From the NCBI GenBank assembly GCA_016179765.1, contig JACPCL010000032.1, forward strand, positions 1 to 64,000: a DNA stretch of 64,000 nt. The letters are read 5' to 3'. How positions within the stretch are numbered: position 1 is the stretch's first letter; every line of letters starts with the position of its first letter. The translations under genes were made by a program, and so were the position numbers. Below, one piece after another: positions 54,391 through 63,291 of this stretch. Origin of the DNA: Chloroflexota bacterium. GTDB taxonomy: Bacteria > Chloroflexota > Dehalococcoidia > Lucifugimonadales > JACPCL1. The notes beneath the pieces were generated by a model. That model was not told the DNA's origin. It did not search any database and was given only the letters and a program-made list of their open reading frames with translations.

Positions 54391-57326
54391 CACCGGTCCC
54401 CAGGAAGGGGCGCCCTTCCTCTTTTTCCTTTGCTCCTTGTCACGGGGACAATTGCTCCCTCCCCTACCCGCCCTCGCAAATACTGCCCCGTCAGGGAGCG
54501 CTTCACCCGTGCAATCTCCTCTGGCGTCCCCTCGGCGATAACGTAGCCGCCCTTTTCCCCCGCGCCAGGCCCAAGGTCTATGACCCAGTCGGCGCTCTTA
54601 ATCAGGTCCAGGTGGTGCTCAATGAGCAGCACGGTGTTGCCGGCGTCGGCCAGGCGCTGGAGCACGCCCAGAAGGGCATGGGCGTCGGCGAAGGAGAGGC
54701 CGGTGGTCGGCTCGTCCAGGATATACAGGGTGCGGCCCGTGGCCCGGCGGGAGAGCTCGGTGGAGAGCTTGACGCGCTGGGCCTCGCCGCCGGAGAGGGT
54801 GGTGGCCGGCTGCCCCAGGCGGATGTATCCCAGGCCCACGTCCCGCATGGTCTCCAGCTTGGAGCGCACCTTCGGGATGTTGGCGAAGAAGTCCAGAGCC
54901 TCCTCCACCGTCATGTTCAGCACGTCGGAGATGCTTTTGCCCTTGAACAGCACCTCCAGGGCCTCCCGGTTGTAGCGCGCCCCCTTGCAGACGTCGCAAG
55001 CCACCGTGACGTTGGGCAAGAACTGCATCTCAATCTGAATGTAGCCGTCGCCCGCACAGGCCTCGCACCGTCCGCCCTTCACGTTGAAGGAGAAGCGGCC
55101 CGGGCCGTAGCCCCGCACCCGGGCCTCGGGCATTGTGGAAAACAGCTCTCGCATGGGGGTGAAGGCTCCGACATAGGTGGCCGGGTTACTGCGGGGTGTG
55201 CGTCCAATGGGCGATTGGTCTATGTCTACCACCTTGTCCACGTGCTCGTACCCTTCCACGGCGTCGTGGTCGCCGGGGCGCTCCTTGGCCTTATAGAGAA
55301 GCTGGGCCAGACGCTTGTACAGCACCTCGTTGATGAGGGTGGACTTGCCGGAGCCGGAGACGCCGGTGATGCACACCAGCATCCCCAGGGGGATGCGCAC
55401 GTCCACGTTCTTCAGGTTGTTTTCCCGCGCGCCCCGGATGAGGATGGCTTTGCCATTGCCGGGTCGCCGCTTCTCCGGCAAGGGGATGGTCCTCCGCCCG
55501 CTGAGGTAAGCGCCGGTGACGGACTCCGGGCAGGCGCATATCTCCTGCACCGTGCCGGTGGCGACGACGCGCCCTCCGTGCTCGCCCGCGCCGGGCCCCA
55601 GGTCCACGATGTGGTCGGCGGCGCGCATGATGGCTTCGTCGTGCTCCACGATGATGACGGTGTTGCCCAGGTCGCGCAGGCCCTTCAAGGTGTTGATGAG
55701 GCGAGCATCATCGGCGGCGTGCAGCCCCACGGAAGGCTCATCGCACACGTACAGCACCCCCATGAGGCCGGAGCCGATCTGAGTGGCAAGCCGGATGCGC
55801 TGGGCCTCGCCGCCGGAGAGGGTAGAGGCCGTGCGGTCCAGGGTGACGTAGTCCAGGCCAATGTCCGTGAGGAACTTGAGTCTGGCCTGGATCTCCTTCA
55901 GGATCTGCCGGGCGATGGTCTTTTCCCGATCAGTCAGGCGGTCCCTGGCAGGCGGGGTCGCCCCTTCCTCTTCGCCGATGGAGCGCGTCCAGTCAAAGGC
56001 CGCGCCAATATCCTTGGCGGTGGCCTCCATGATGCTCAGGCCGCCAATGGTCACGGCCAGGGACTCCGGCTTCAGTCGCTTGCCGTTGCAGGAGCCGCAG
56101 GGCCGGCTGGCCATGTACCGCTCAATCTCGCCCCGCATGTAGTCGGAGGAGGTACCCCGGTAGCGGCGCATGAGGTTGGGGATAACCCCTTCAAAGGTGG
56201 TGTCCCAGCTATACTCCCTGCCGCTGTGGGTCATGTGGCGCATCTCTACCGTGCGGCCATTGTTGCCGTACAGCACCACATCCAGCACCTCCTTGGGGAG
56301 CGCGCGCACCGGCTCCTGGGTGGAGAAGCCCGCCGAGCGCGCCAGCGAGTTCAGCAGGCTGTAGTACCAGGGCGTGGAGGTGCCGGCCCGCGCCCAGGGC
56401 TGGACGGCCCCCTGAGCCAGGCTCAGCTCTTTGTTGGGGATCACAAGGTCGGGGTCAATCTCAAGACGGAAGCCCAGGCCGGTGCACTCGGCGCAGGCGC
56501 CGTGGGGCGAGTTGAAGCTGAAGGTGCGGGGCTCTATCTCCCCTAGGCTGATGCCGCAATGGACGCAGGCGAACTGCTCGGAGAAGACCTGCTCCTCGCT
56601 GGACTCGGCGTCCAGCACCTTCACCACGCCACCCCCCTGCTTGAGGGCAGTCTCCACGGAGTCGGCGATCCGGGCCGACTCCGCACCGTCGCCCGCCACC
56701 AGGCGGTCCACGACGATATCTATGTCGTGCCACTTCTGCCGGTCCAGGTTAAAGGACTCGGACAGCTCGTGGACGCCACCGTCCACCCGCACGCGGACAA
56801 AGCCGTCTTTGCGGGCCGCCTCAAAGATCTCCTTATGCTCCCCTTTCTTGTGCACCGTCTTGGGGCCAAGGACCATCAGCCGCTTACCCGCGGGCATGGA
56901 CAGCACCGCGTCCACAATCTGCTGCACGGTCTGGCGCTGGATGGGGCGGCCGCAGTTGTAACAGTGGGGCCGGCCGACGCGGGCGAACAAGAGGCGCAAG
57001 TAGTCATAGACCTCGGTGACGGTGCCCACGGTGGAACGCGGGTTATGGGAGACGCCCTTCTGGTCAATAGATATAGCGGGCGAGAGGCCGTCAATGTACT
57101 CCACGTCCGGCTTGTCCATGCGGCCCAGGAACTGGCGGGCGTAGGCGGAGAGGGACTCCACGTAGCGGCGTTGGCCCTCGGCGTAGATGGTGTCAAAGGC
57201 CAGGGTGGACTTGCCAGAGCCAGAGACGCCGGTGATGACCACCAGCTTGTTGCGCGGGATGGTCACGTCTATGTTCTTGAGGTTGTGCTCTCGCGCGCCT
57301 TTGACGACGATGTTCTCAAGGGGCAT
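54390..57326 (-). CDS. uvrA: Excinuclease ABC subunit A
   Basis: A 978-residue DNA-damage recognition ATPase. Two ABC modules have Walker [10 protein letters not shown] (near residues 30 and 650) and signature [18 protein letters not shown]. Zinc modules are [37 protein letters not shown] and [15 protein letters not shown]. The start is ATG 57326 ([20 protein letters not shown]); the longer frame upstream is not conserved. The C-terminal tail (about 20 residues, [13 protein letters not shown]) is non-conserved and ends in a TGATG coupling to a toxin-like gene. Its 5' end is repeated twice upstream. Confidence 0.95.
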   Translation of the reverse strand: MPLENIVVKGAREHNLKNIDVTIPRNKLVVITGVSGSGKSTLAFDTIYAEGQRRYVESLSAYARQFLGRMDKPDVEYIDGLSPAISIDQKGVSHNPRSTVGTVTEVYDYLRLLFARVGRPHCYNCGRPIQRQTVQQIVDAVLSMPAGKRLMVLGPKTVHKKGEHKEIFEAARKDGFVRVRVDGGVHELSESFNLDRQKWHDIDIVVDRLVAGDGAESARIADSVETALKQGGGVVKVLDAESSEEQVFSEQFACVHCGISLGEIEPRTFSFNSPHGACAECTGLGFRLEIDPDLVIPNKELSLAQGAVQPWARAGTSTPWYYSLLNSLARSAGFSTQEPVRALPKEVLDVVLYGNNGRTVEMRHMTHSGREYSWDTTFEGVIPNLMRRYRGTSSDYMRGEIERYMASRPCGSCNGKRLKPESLAVTIGGLSIMEATAKDIGAAFDWTRSIGEEEGATPPARDRLTDREKTIARQILKEIQARLKFLTDIGLDYVTLDRTASTLSGGEAQRIRLATQIGSGLMGVLYVCDEPSVGLHAADDARLINTLKGLRDLGNTVIIVEHDEAIMRAADHIVDLGPGAGEHGGRVVATGTVQEICACPESVTGAYLSGRRTIPLPEKRRPGNGKAILIRGARENNLKNVDVRIPLGMLVCITGVSGSGKSTLINEVLYKRLAQLLYKAKERPGDHDAVEGYEHVDKVVDIDQSPIGRTPRSNPATYVGAFTPMRELFSTMPEARVRGYGPGRFSFNVKGGRCEACAGDGYIQIEMQFLPNVTVACDVCKGARYNREALEVLFKGKSISDVLNMTVEEALDFFANIPKVRSKLETMRDVGLGYIRLGQPATTLSGGEAQRVKLSTELSRRATGRTLYILDEPTTGLSFADAHALLGVLQRLADAGNTVLLIEHHLDLIKSADWVIDLGPGAGEKGGYVIAEGTPEEIARVKRSLTGQYLRGRVGEGAIVPVTRSKGKRGRAPLPGDR

Positions 57327-57406
57327 GGCGGGGAAGGCTCCTGGGAAGGAAGGATGGCACCCGTATTGTACCAGGGCTACGAAAGGACACAAAGGGACTC
57401 ACGATG

Positions 57407-57451
57407 TTGACAGTTGACAAAGCAGCGATTATTCTACACCCATAGGGTGTA
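57407..57451 (+). promoter_or_regulatory. higBA promoter with operator dyad
   Basis: TTGACA (57407-57412), 17-base spacer, TATTCT (57430-57435). TACACCCATAGGGTGTA (57435-57451) is a perfect 7-base-arm dyad lying between the -10 and the higB start, where a HigA repressor would block transcription. Confidence 0.65.
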
Positions 57452-57454
57452 TGA

Positions 57455-57751
57455 ATGGAAGTAGAGTTCGCTTCAAACCGCTTGGCCATCGCCAGTGCGA
57501 GTCTGTCTGAAGCCACCCGTCTCTTCGGCACGGCCATTGGCCGGAAGTATATCCAGCGAGTTGCCGTGATACGGGCTGTGGGAAAATTCTCGGACCTCTA
57601 TGGACACCAGTCTTTACGCTTGCATCCACTCAAAGGCAACCGGGAAGGCCAGTTCGCCATAACCCTCACTGCTAATTACAGGCTCATCTTGATGCAGGTA
57701 AACGAGGATGCCGTTCGCATCTTGAATGTGGAGGACTATCATGGCAATTAA
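57455..57751 (+). CDS. higB: HigB/RelE-family toxin
   Basis: A 98-residue mRNA interferase-type toxin. The C-terminal half LHPLKGNREGQFAITLTANYRLI and [10 protein letters not shown] is the HigB signature. It overlaps higA by 11 bases in the usual toxin-first HigBA order. It is divergent from uvrA and lies between two copies of the uvrA 5' end. Composition is lower in GC than uvrA. Confidence 0.88.
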   Translation: MEVEFASNRLAIASASLSEATRLFGTAIGRKYIQRVAVIRAVGKFSDLYGHQSLRLHPLKGNREGQFAITLTANYRLILMQVNEDAVRILNVEDYHGN

Positions 57752-58028
57752 GACTACTGTCTACCCTGACATTGCGATTCCCCCTGGGGAATATCTTGCC
57801 GAGGAGCTTAGAGTGCGTGGCATCTCTCAGAAGGAGCTGGCTAAACGCATGGGCAGGCCTGTGAACGCCATCAATGAGATCGCCAATGGCAAGAAGGCCA
57901 TCACCGCTGAAACCGCTTTGCAGCTTGAGGCGGCCCTACCCGGAATCACCGCCCGTTTCTGGTTGAACTTGGAGACTGACTATCAGCTTACCAAAGCTCT
58001 GATAAGGCTCCGTCATAAAGCTCAGTAA
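57741..58028 (+). CDS. higA: HigA-family antitoxin
   Basis: A 95-residue helix-turn-helix antitoxin. [20 protein letters not shown] and [20 protein letters not shown] form the XRE/HigA domain; [22 protein letters not shown] is the characteristic C-terminal segment. GGAGG precedes ATG 57741, which lies inside the higB end. It should repress its own promoter at the upstream dyad. Confidence 0.9.
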   Translation: MAIKTTVYPDIAIPPGEYLAEELRVRGISQKELAKRMGRPVNAINEIANGKKAITAETALQLEAALPGITARFWLNLETDYQLTKALIRLRHKAQ

Positions 58029-58048
58029 TCTGCTGAGGGAGTGCACGA

Positions 58049-58078
58049 AAGGCCGAAGGGGTCACATCCTTCGGCCTT
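58049..58078 (+). terminator. Rho-independent terminator of higBA
   Basis: AAGGCCGAAGG (58049-58059) pairs with CCTTCGGCCTT (58068-58078), followed by CTTATTTC, 20 bases after the higA stop. Confidence 0.75.
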
Positions 58079-58118
58079 CTTATTTCCTCGGGGCAGACGC
58101 TACTGGTTCCCTCTGTCT

Positions 58119-58297
58119 GGCGCTGGCCCTCGGCGTAGATGGTGTCAAAGGCCAGTGTGGACTTGCCGGAGTCCCGAAACATCGGGATGATGACCACCAG
58201 CTTGTTGCGCGGGATGGTCACGTCTATGTTCTTGAGGTTGTGCTCTCTGGCACCTTTGACGACGATGTTCTCAAGGGGCATGATGGGGAAGGCTCCT
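58119..58297 (-). pseudogene. Duplicated uvrA 5' end, relic 1
   Basis: About 175 bases matching the first 54 uvrA codons and about 16 bases upstream of its ATG. It encodes [20 protein letters not shown] and onward to [13 protein letters not shown]. The P-loop TGVSGSGKS is replaced by [10 protein letters not shown], where a TCCCGAAACATCGGGA palindrome has been substituted. The frame then runs into unrelated sequence. It cannot encode a functional UvrA. Confidence 0.85.
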
Positions 58298-58358
58298 GCG
58301 GCGGGATGAAGGCAAACGCACAGCTATTGAAGCAGGGGAGAGGAGGATAGAGAAGTGC

Positions 58359-58414
58359 TTGACACCTACATAAACTGGCAGTATACTACGACTGACAGAC
58401 GCTCACAGTATACT
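58359..58414 (+). promoter_or_regulatory. Strong promoter with paired AGTATACT palindromes
   Basis: TTGACA (58359-58364), 17-base spacer, TATACT (58382-58387): a near-consensus sigma70-type promoter. The palindrome AGTATACT occurs at 58380-58387, over the -10, and again 27 bases downstream at 58407-58414, suggesting a cooperative operator. Confidence 0.65.
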
Positions 58415-58438
58415 CCGAATCCAATCTGAGAGGGCATC

Positions 58439-58960
58439 ATGAGTAATGAGGAACTCGTTCGTCGCACTATAGCCACATTGTCCCATGAGGCTCAGCAACA
58501 GGCGGTCATTGAGCTTCTCCATGATTCGGCGATTCCATTGCAGGTTGTAGCTAAAAGCCTACAACCAAGCTCCAGGCTAGACCTGTGTGTGCAACTGGTC
58601 CTTGCCAAGATGGGTACTTCACAAGATACAGTTGTAAAGCCCGATTCTCCTGTGCCGTCACCTCTTGTCATTGGTCAACTCCCGAAGGCGCGCATTCCCC
58701 TAGATACCGCAGGGACTGCCTCAGGGATGATTTCGGGGCATTCTGTGGTTGTGCGGCAGTTCTCAGGCCGGCGATTTAGGACCACCATCGATGGAGAGGA
58801 CTATGCCAGACTGACTATGGACGTGGTAGAGGGTATGCTGGGCCTACAAGTCCACCGTAAGAAGGCGGGGGGCAATTCCGAGACGCTAGCAAGAGCACTT
58901 TGGCGCGAACTGGTGGGCAGATACGTGAAAGGAGATGCCACGGTGAAGGTAGTGCTCTAG
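58439..58960 (+). CDS. Unknown 173-residue protein between uvrA 5'-end copies
   Basis: ATG 58439 follows GAGAGGG and a near-consensus promoter, so it is likely expressed. The N-terminal 60 residues are helical (LVRRTIATLSHEAQQQAVIE) and include a C-terminal-half motif VVVRQFSGRRFRTTIDGEDYARL. I recognise no family. Its last codons (GTGCTCTAG) lie exactly at the beginning of the third uvrA-5'-end copy, so the gene end is fused to that repeat. It may be a regulator or toxin-antitoxin component carried as cargo; this is inference. Confidence 0.65.
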   Translation: MSNEELVRRTIATLSHEAQQQAVIELLHDSAIPLQVVAKSLQPSSRLDLCVQLVLAKMGTSQDTVVKPDSPVPSPLVIGQLPKARIPLDTAGTASGMISGHSVVVRQFSGRRFRTTIDGEDYARLTMDVVEGMLGLQVHRKKAGGNSETLARALWRELVGRYVKGDATVKVVL

Positions 58961-59010
58961 TGCGCCTTTGACGACGATGTTCTTAAGGGGCATTGCGGGG
59001 AAGGTTCCTG
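58951..59010 (-). pseudogene. Duplicated uvrA 5' end, relic 2
   Basis: About 58 bases carrying the first codons of uvrA (GCGCCTTTGACGACGATGTT region) and the GGGGCATTGCGGGGAAGG start context, ending at TTCCTG as in copies 1 and 2. It is the shortest copy, and is next to the amidase gene. Confidence 0.8.
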
Positions 59011-59040
59011 TAACTGACTCTCCCAGCATACCACGGACGT

Positions 59041-60453
59041 TTACAACGCCTCCCCCGGGCGCCTCGTATGCCAGTCGGTCAACGATTGGTACGCCCGGGC
59101 GGCGGCCAGCACCTGGTTCTCCTCAAAGGCGCGCCCCATAAACTGGACGCCCGTAGGCATGCCGCCCTCGCCAAAGCCGTTGGGCACCGATATCGCCGGC
59201 AAGCCGGCGCCGTTGCCCACCGCGCCCATGAGGTCCCGCGCGCCGCCTCCCAGCACGCTGCGAAACTCCCGGTCAAGGGGCGGCGCGACGGTAGGCCGCG
59301 TGGGAGCAACCAGGGCGTCGTAGCGGGCCATCACCTCGTCCACGGCCCGGGCCATCAGCCCGCGGATGCGCAGCGCCCGCAGATAGTCCTTGGCCAGCAC
59401 CGCCGTCCGCGCGTACCCTCCGTATCGGTCCTCCGGCGCGGTGAGTCCCACCGTGCCTCCCGACTCAATGAACTCGTCAAAGGCCGCCGCCGACTCCGCC
59501 ATCAGAATAATGCGCGTCGTTGCCTCATAGGGCATGTCGGGAAGCGTCACCTCCTCTATGTCCGCCATCTGGCCCAGGACGTGCAGCGCCTCCTGGAAGT
59601 TCTTCACCACCGCCTCCTGCGCTCCATCGGTCACGCCCCTGAGCACCCCCAGCCTGAACCTTCGCCCTGGCGCATCCCGACCCGTCGGGACATCGTACCG
59701 GAAGGGCCGCTGGGCCGTGGACGGGTCCTTGGCGTCATAGCCAGCGATGGCCTCCAGCACCAGGCCACAGTCATCCGCCGTCAGGCCCAGGGGGCCTAGC
59801 TTGTCCAGCGTCCAGGAGAGGGCCATAGCCCCATGCCGGCTGACGCGTCCGTAGGTGGGACGAAGCCCCGCGACGCCGCAGTTGTTGGCAGGCGACAGGA
59901 TGGACCCCCACGTCTCCGAGCCGATGGCGAAGGGGACCAGCCCCGCGGCCACGGAGGCGCCAGAGCCGCTGGAGGAGCCGCCGCTCCAGGCGTTAGCGCC
60001 CCAGGGGGTGATGCCTGGGCCTGTGAAGGAGGCGTTGGGCTGGCGATAGCCCATGCCGCCAGCCAGCTCCACCATGGACAGCTTGGCGGCCAGGACGGCG
60101 CCCGCCTCCTCCAGCCTGCGCACCACGGTGGCATCCTCCTCAAAGGTCTGCTGACGGAAGGGAGCCGCGCCCCAGGTGGTGGGTATCCCTTCCGAGGTGG
60201 CCAGCAGGTCCTTGGCCCCATAGGGGATGCCGTGCAGGGGGCCGCGGTACACCCCCGCGCGGATCTCCGCCTCGGCGTGACGCGCCTGGCGCATCGCCCG
60301 CTCCCGCGTCACCGTGACCACGGCGTTGTAGCGGGGGCCTAGCTCCTCCAGCCGCGACAGGAACCCCTCCGCCAGCTCCACCGGCGAGACCTGACGGGTG
60401 CGCACCAGCTCGCTAAGCTGGCGCACGGGCAGGAACACAAGCCGCTTGTCCAT
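59041..60453 (-). CDS. Amidase-signature-family hydrolase
   Basis: A 470-residue Ser-cisSer-Lys amidase. Motifs are GIPYGAKDLLATSEGIPTTW (catalytic Lys), WSGGSSSGSGASVAAG and GSETWGSILSPANNCGVAGL. LRPTYGRVSRHG follows. ATG 60453 is one base after the stop of a small GatC-like gene; the open frame upstream would overlap that gene. The arrangement resembles AtzG-AtzE or GatC-GatA pairs, but no gatB is present here, so a small-molecule amidase is more likely than tRNA amidation. Confidence 0.85.
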   Translation of the reverse strand: MDKRLVFLPVRQLSELVRTRQVSPVELAEGFLSRLEELGPRYNAVVTVTRERAMRQARHAEAEIRAGVYRGPLHGIPYGAKDLLATSEGIPTTWGAAPFRQQTFEEDATVVRRLEEAGAVLAAKLSMVELAGGMGYRQPNASFTGPGITPWGANAWSGGSSSGSGASVAAGLVPFAIGSETWGSILSPANNCGVAGLRPTYGRVSRHGAMALSWTLDKLGPLGLTADDCGLVLEAIAGYDAKDPSTAQRPFRYDVPTGRDAPGRRFRLGVLRGVTDGAQEAVVKNFQEALHVLGQMADIEEVTLPDMPYEATTRIILMAESAAAFDEFIESGGTVGLTAPEDRYGGYARTAVLAKDYLRALRIRGLMARAVDEVMARYDALVAPTRPTVAPPLDREFRSVLGGGARDLMGAVGNGAGLPAISVPNGFGEGGMPTGVQFMGRAFEENQVLAAARAYQSLTDWHTRRPGEAL

Positions 60454-60454
60454 G

Positions 60455-60649
60455 CTACGCCTCTTCCGATCGGTAGGGACGAAACTGGTGCATCGGCTCA
60501 TCCCTGGCGTCCAGCTTAAAGGCACGCAGCGCCTGCACCATCTCCGTGATGCGTTCCACCCCACTCTTCACCTCCGCCAGCTCCTCCGCGGTCAGCCTGG
60601 CCCCGTACCGGCTTCTCACCAGCTCAAACAGCTCCTCGGCCTCTGCCAT
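60455..60649 (-). CDS. Small GatC/AtzG-like amidase partner
   Basis: A 64-residue, helix-rich acidic protein (ELFELVRSRYGARLTAEELA, then VKSGVERITEMVQALRAFKL and PMHQFRPYRSEEA). The size, position directly before an amidase and the C-terminal Pro-x-x-x-F segment match GatC-like or AtzG-like accessory subunits that stabilise the amidase. GGAGG precedes ATG 60649. Confidence 0.7.
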   Translation of the reverse strand: MAEAEELFELVRSRYGARLTAEELAEVKSGVERITEMVQALRAFKLDARDEPMHQFRPYRSEEA

Positions 60650-60761
60650 GGGTGGCCTCCTGCGCCAAAGATACGGTAGAAGGGTAGTCACGCGGCCCAC
60701 ATCCGTCAATGGGTGGTATCATACGCAGGGCGCATCATCCCGAAGGGCCTTGGAGCACCCT

Positions 60762-61832
60762 ATGAAGACCTACCACATCGTCACCATCCCTGGCGACGGC
60801 ATCGGCCCCGAAATCCTGGACTCGGCCCTGCAGGTGCTGGCGAAGGTCCAAGAGCTTTCCGGCCAGTTCCGGCTTGAGTACGAGGAGCGTGAGGGAGGGG
60901 CGGCCTGCTACCAGAGACATGGCGTCAACCTCTCCAAGGAGTCCATGGAGGCGTGCCACAAGGCGGATGGCGTGCTGAAAGCCCCCGTTGGCCTGCCCTC
61001 GGTGCGCTACCCAGACGGCACCGAGGCGGGACTGCTGGGCGGCGTGCTGCGCAACGGCCTTGACCTGTACGCCAACGTGCGCCCCATCAGGCTGTGGCCA
61101 GGGGTGGACGCGCCGCTCAAAGCCAAGCCCGGCGAGATTGACTACGTTATCGTTCGGGAGAACACCGAAGGGCTGTACCTCTCCCGCGGCCTGGGCGTGG
61201 GTAACGACGAAGCCTTCGCCGACATGCTCCTCATGACCCGCAAAGGGGTGGAGCGTGTCTGTCGCTTCGCCTTTGAGCTGGCCCGCAAACGGAGCGGCAG
61301 CCCCTCTGATGGAAAACGCCGGGTGACCTGCGTGGACAAGAGCAACGTGCTGCGCAGCTTCTGGTTCTTCCGCCGCATCTTTCAGGAGATGGGAGAGCAG
61401 TACCCCGACGTGGAGAAGGACCTTCTCTATTCGGACGCCGCGGGCCAGGATCTGGTGCGCCGCCCCTGGCGCTACGATGTGATGGTGATGGAGAATTTCC
61501 TGGGCGACCTGCTCAGCGACCTGGGCGGCGGCACCGTGGGAGGGCTGGGGATGTGCCCCAGCGCCAACATCGGCGTTAGGGCCAGCTACTTTGAGCCGGT
61601 GCACGGCTCCGCGCCGGACATCGCCGGCAAGGGCGTGGCCAACCCACTGTCCCAAATCCTGGCGGCAGCCATGATGCTGGAGCATTTGGGTGAGGCCTCC
61701 GCAGCCAAGGTGATTCGTGACGCCGTGTGGGAGGCCCTGGTGTCTGAAGACCTGGTTATTCAGGCCAGCGGCCAGCCAAAGGGCGGCTCCCAGAGGGCTA
61801 CCCAGGCCATCCTGCGGCATTTGCGCAAGTGA
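60762..61832 (+). CDS. Isocitrate/isopropylmalate dehydrogenase family protein
   Basis: A 356-residue beta-decarboxylating dehydrogenase. It has IPGDGIGPEIL (residues 8-18), RENTEGLY, the metal-binding Asp in DLLSDLGGGTVGGLGMCPSA, and YFEPVHGSAPDIAGKGVANP. LRNGLDLYANVRPIR fits isocitrate or homoisocitrate-type enzymes as well as 3-isopropylmalate or tartrate dehydrogenases. ATG 60762 follows GGAG. No leuA/C/D is adjacent, so the substrate is open. A threonine-synthase-like gene follows after 6 bases. Confidence 0.85.
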   Translation: MKTYHIVTIPGDGIGPEILDSALQVLAKVQELSGQFRLEYEEREGGAACYQRHGVNLSKESMEACHKADGVLKAPVGLPSVRYPDGTEAGLLGGVLRNGLDLYANVRPIRLWPGVDAPLKAKPGEIDYVIVRENTEGLYLSRGLGVGNDEAFADMLLMTRKGVERVCRFAFELARKRSGSPSDGKRRVTCVDKSNVLRSFWFFRRIFQEMGEQYPDVEKDLLYSDAAGQDLVRRPWRYDVMVMENFLGDLLSDLGGGTVGGLGMCPSANIGVRASYFEPVHGSAPDIAGKGVANPLSQILAAAMMLEHLGEASAAKVIRDAVWEALVSEDLVIQASGQPKGGSQRATQAILRHLRK

Positions 61833-61838
61833 AAAGCC

Positions 61839-62966
61839 ATGTCCCACACACAGCTCCGCTGCATTGAATGCGGCGCGCCCCACCAGGCCGACGTCCATAC
61901 CCTCTTCTGCCGCCAGTGCGGCTCTCCTCTGGCGGTGGAGTACCTTGGGGTAAACTTGCTGCCCAGGGTTGGCCTCGGCGGCCTTTGGGGCCTGGGCGCA
62001 CCTTCGCCGGTGCATCACCCCAACAGCGTGGTCTCCCTGGGCGAGGGCGCAACGCCGGTGGCGCCCCTGGCAACGTTGGGGAAGCGCCTGGGGCTTGACG
62101 CCCTCTTCGGCAAGCTGGAGTACCAGTCGCCAACGGGCTCGTTCAAAGACCGAGGCTCCACCGTCCTGATGTCGGTCCTACGTGAGATGGGCGTCGCCGA
62201 GATAGCAGAGGACTCCTCCGGCAATGCGGGGGCGTCCATCGCGGCGTATGCGACGAGGGCAGGTATCCCTGCCCACGTCTTTGCGCCGGCCTCGGCCCCC
62301 CTCGCCAAGCTCCAGCAGATACACTTGTATGGGGCGCATGTGCACCTGATAGAAGGCCCGCGAGAGGTCGCTACCCAGGCGGCCGTGGACTATGTGGCGC
62401 AGCGGGGCCTGGTGTACGCCTCCCACAACCTCAGCCCCTACTTCCTGGAAGGCACCAAGACCTTTGCCTATGAGGTGGCGGGCCAGTGCCGGCCTCTGCC
62501 CCAGCATATCGTCATACCCGTTGGTAATGGCTCCTTGCTCATCGGCGTATGGAGGGGATTTCTGGAGCTACGGGCGCAAGGCAGGATTGGAGAGGTCCCG
62601 CGTTTGCACGCCATCCAGGCGGAGGCGGTGCGGCCCATCGCTAGCGCCTACGAGGGGAAAGCATGGCGTCCACAGCCGGGGGCCAGGACGGTCGCGGGCG
62701 GCATCTCCGTGGCCCAGCCGCCGCGCCTTCGCCAGGCCCTCCACGCCATCCGCGAAACCGGGGGGACCTCAGTAGCAGTCCCCGATGAGGCCATCGTGCG
62801 CTGGCAGATGGCTCTGGCCCGGGAGGAGGGCATCTACGCCGAGCCAACCTCCGCCGCGGCCTTCGCAGGCGTGGAGATGCTGGTGCAACAGGGTGTGATT
62901 GCGGTGGATGAGCCGGTCCTGGCGCCCATCACCGGCATGGGCCTGAAGGACTCACCCCCTCCCTGA
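61839..62966 (+). CDS. Threonine synthase-like PLP enzyme
   Basis: A 375-residue fold-type II PLP enzyme. An N-terminal zinc ribbon (CIECGAPH and CRQCGSPL) precedes the PLP-lysine motif YQSPTGSFKDRGSTV (Lys near residue 106), SSGNAGASIAAYATRAG, and the Gly loop IPVGNGSLLIGV. Zinc-ribbon threonine synthases have this layout; the LEYQSPTGSFKDR variant also occurs in other members acting on related substrates. It is coupled to the preceding dehydrogenase gene by a 6-base gap. Confidence 0.82.
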   Translation: MSHTQLRCIECGAPHQADVHTLFCRQCGSPLAVEYLGVNLLPRVGLGGLWGLGAPSPVHHPNSVVSLGEGATPVAPLATLGKRLGLDALFGKLEYQSPTGSFKDRGSTVLMSVLREMGVAEIAEDSSGNAGASIAAYATRAGIPAHVFAPASAPLAKLQQIHLYGAHVHLIEGPREVATQAAVDYVAQRGLVYASHNLSPYFLEGTKTFAYEVAGQCRPLPQHIVIPVGNGSLLIGVWRGFLELRAQGRIGEVPRLHAIQAEAVRPIASAYEGKAWRPQPGARTVAGGISVAQPPRLRQALHAIRETGGTSVAVPDEAIVRWQMALAREEGIYAEPTSAAAFAGVEMLVQQGVIAVDEPVLAPITGMGLKDSPPP

Positions 62967-63022
62967 GCTCCCCAGAGAACGCTCAAGTCCCTTATTTGTA
63001 CATGTTGTCGAAAAGGGGTGAG

Positions 63023-63062
63023 GGTGATGTAGGGGCACGATACATCGTGCCCCTACATCACC
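63023..63062. terminator. Perfect 18-base-arm hairpin
   Basis: Arms GGTGATGTAGGGGCACGA (63023-63040) and its complement (63045-63062) flank TACA. It follows the threonine-synthase-like gene and shares the AGGGGCACG core with 36600-36635. Confidence 0.65.
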
Positions 63063-63077
63063 TCTTCTTCCCCCCTC

Positions 63078-63108
63078 TTGACCTTCCAGTTGCTGGAAGG
63101 TCTAAAGT
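63078..63108 (+). promoter_or_regulatory. MerR-type promoter and operator
   Basis: TTGACC (63078-63083), a 19-base spacer and TAAAGT (63103-63108). A perfect dyad with arms ACCTTCCAG and CTGGAAGGT around TTG fills the spacer. The over-long spacer with a central dyad is the hallmark of MerR-family activated promoters; these arms are those of CueR/HmrR-like sites. A TTGCAACGTTGCAA palindrome follows near 63113-63126. Confidence 0.8.
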
Positions 63109-63153
63109 TATCTTGCAACGTTGCAAAAGAGCCTAGCGAAAGGAGTGCCAGCC

Positions 63154-63198
63154 ATGACTAGCGGCAGCAAGAAGAAGTGCCCTCTGTGCTACGGATAG
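63154..63198 (+). CDS. 14-residue Cys-x2-Cys micropeptide
   Basis: AAAGGAG precedes ATG 63154, and the reading frame is MTSGSKKKCPLCYG then TAG. It is the first ORF downstream of the MerR-type promoter. CPLC could bind a soft metal, or this may be the relic of a longer metal-binding gene. It is followed by a perfect palindrome. Confidence 0.4.
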   Translation: MTSGSKKKCPLCYG

Positions 63199-63221
63199 TG
63201 GAGCATCCTTGATGTCTCCGA

Positions 63222-63259
63222 TGTCTCCACTCTGCCGCGGCCGCGGCAGAGTGGAGACA
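63222..63259. terminator. 38-base perfect palindrome before the MerR-type gene
   Basis: TGTCTCCACTCTGCCGCGG (63222-63240) is directly followed by its exact complement (63241-63259) with no spacer. GATGTCTCC is also directly repeated just upstream. It could attenuate transcription between the micropeptide and the MerR-type gene. Confidence 0.6.
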
Positions 63260-63291
63260 CACCTCGGACATTTCCTGGAAGGGGTAAGAAG

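Noticed and set aside
54612-56546. 644-codon plus-strand open frame over uvrA
   Set aside because: Shadow of uvrA in a GC-rich codon context.
54390-57392. Longer uvrA start at 57392
   Set aside because: The extra residues ([14 protein letters not shown] region) are not UvrA-like, and all three duplicated 5' ends centre on the ATG at 57326.
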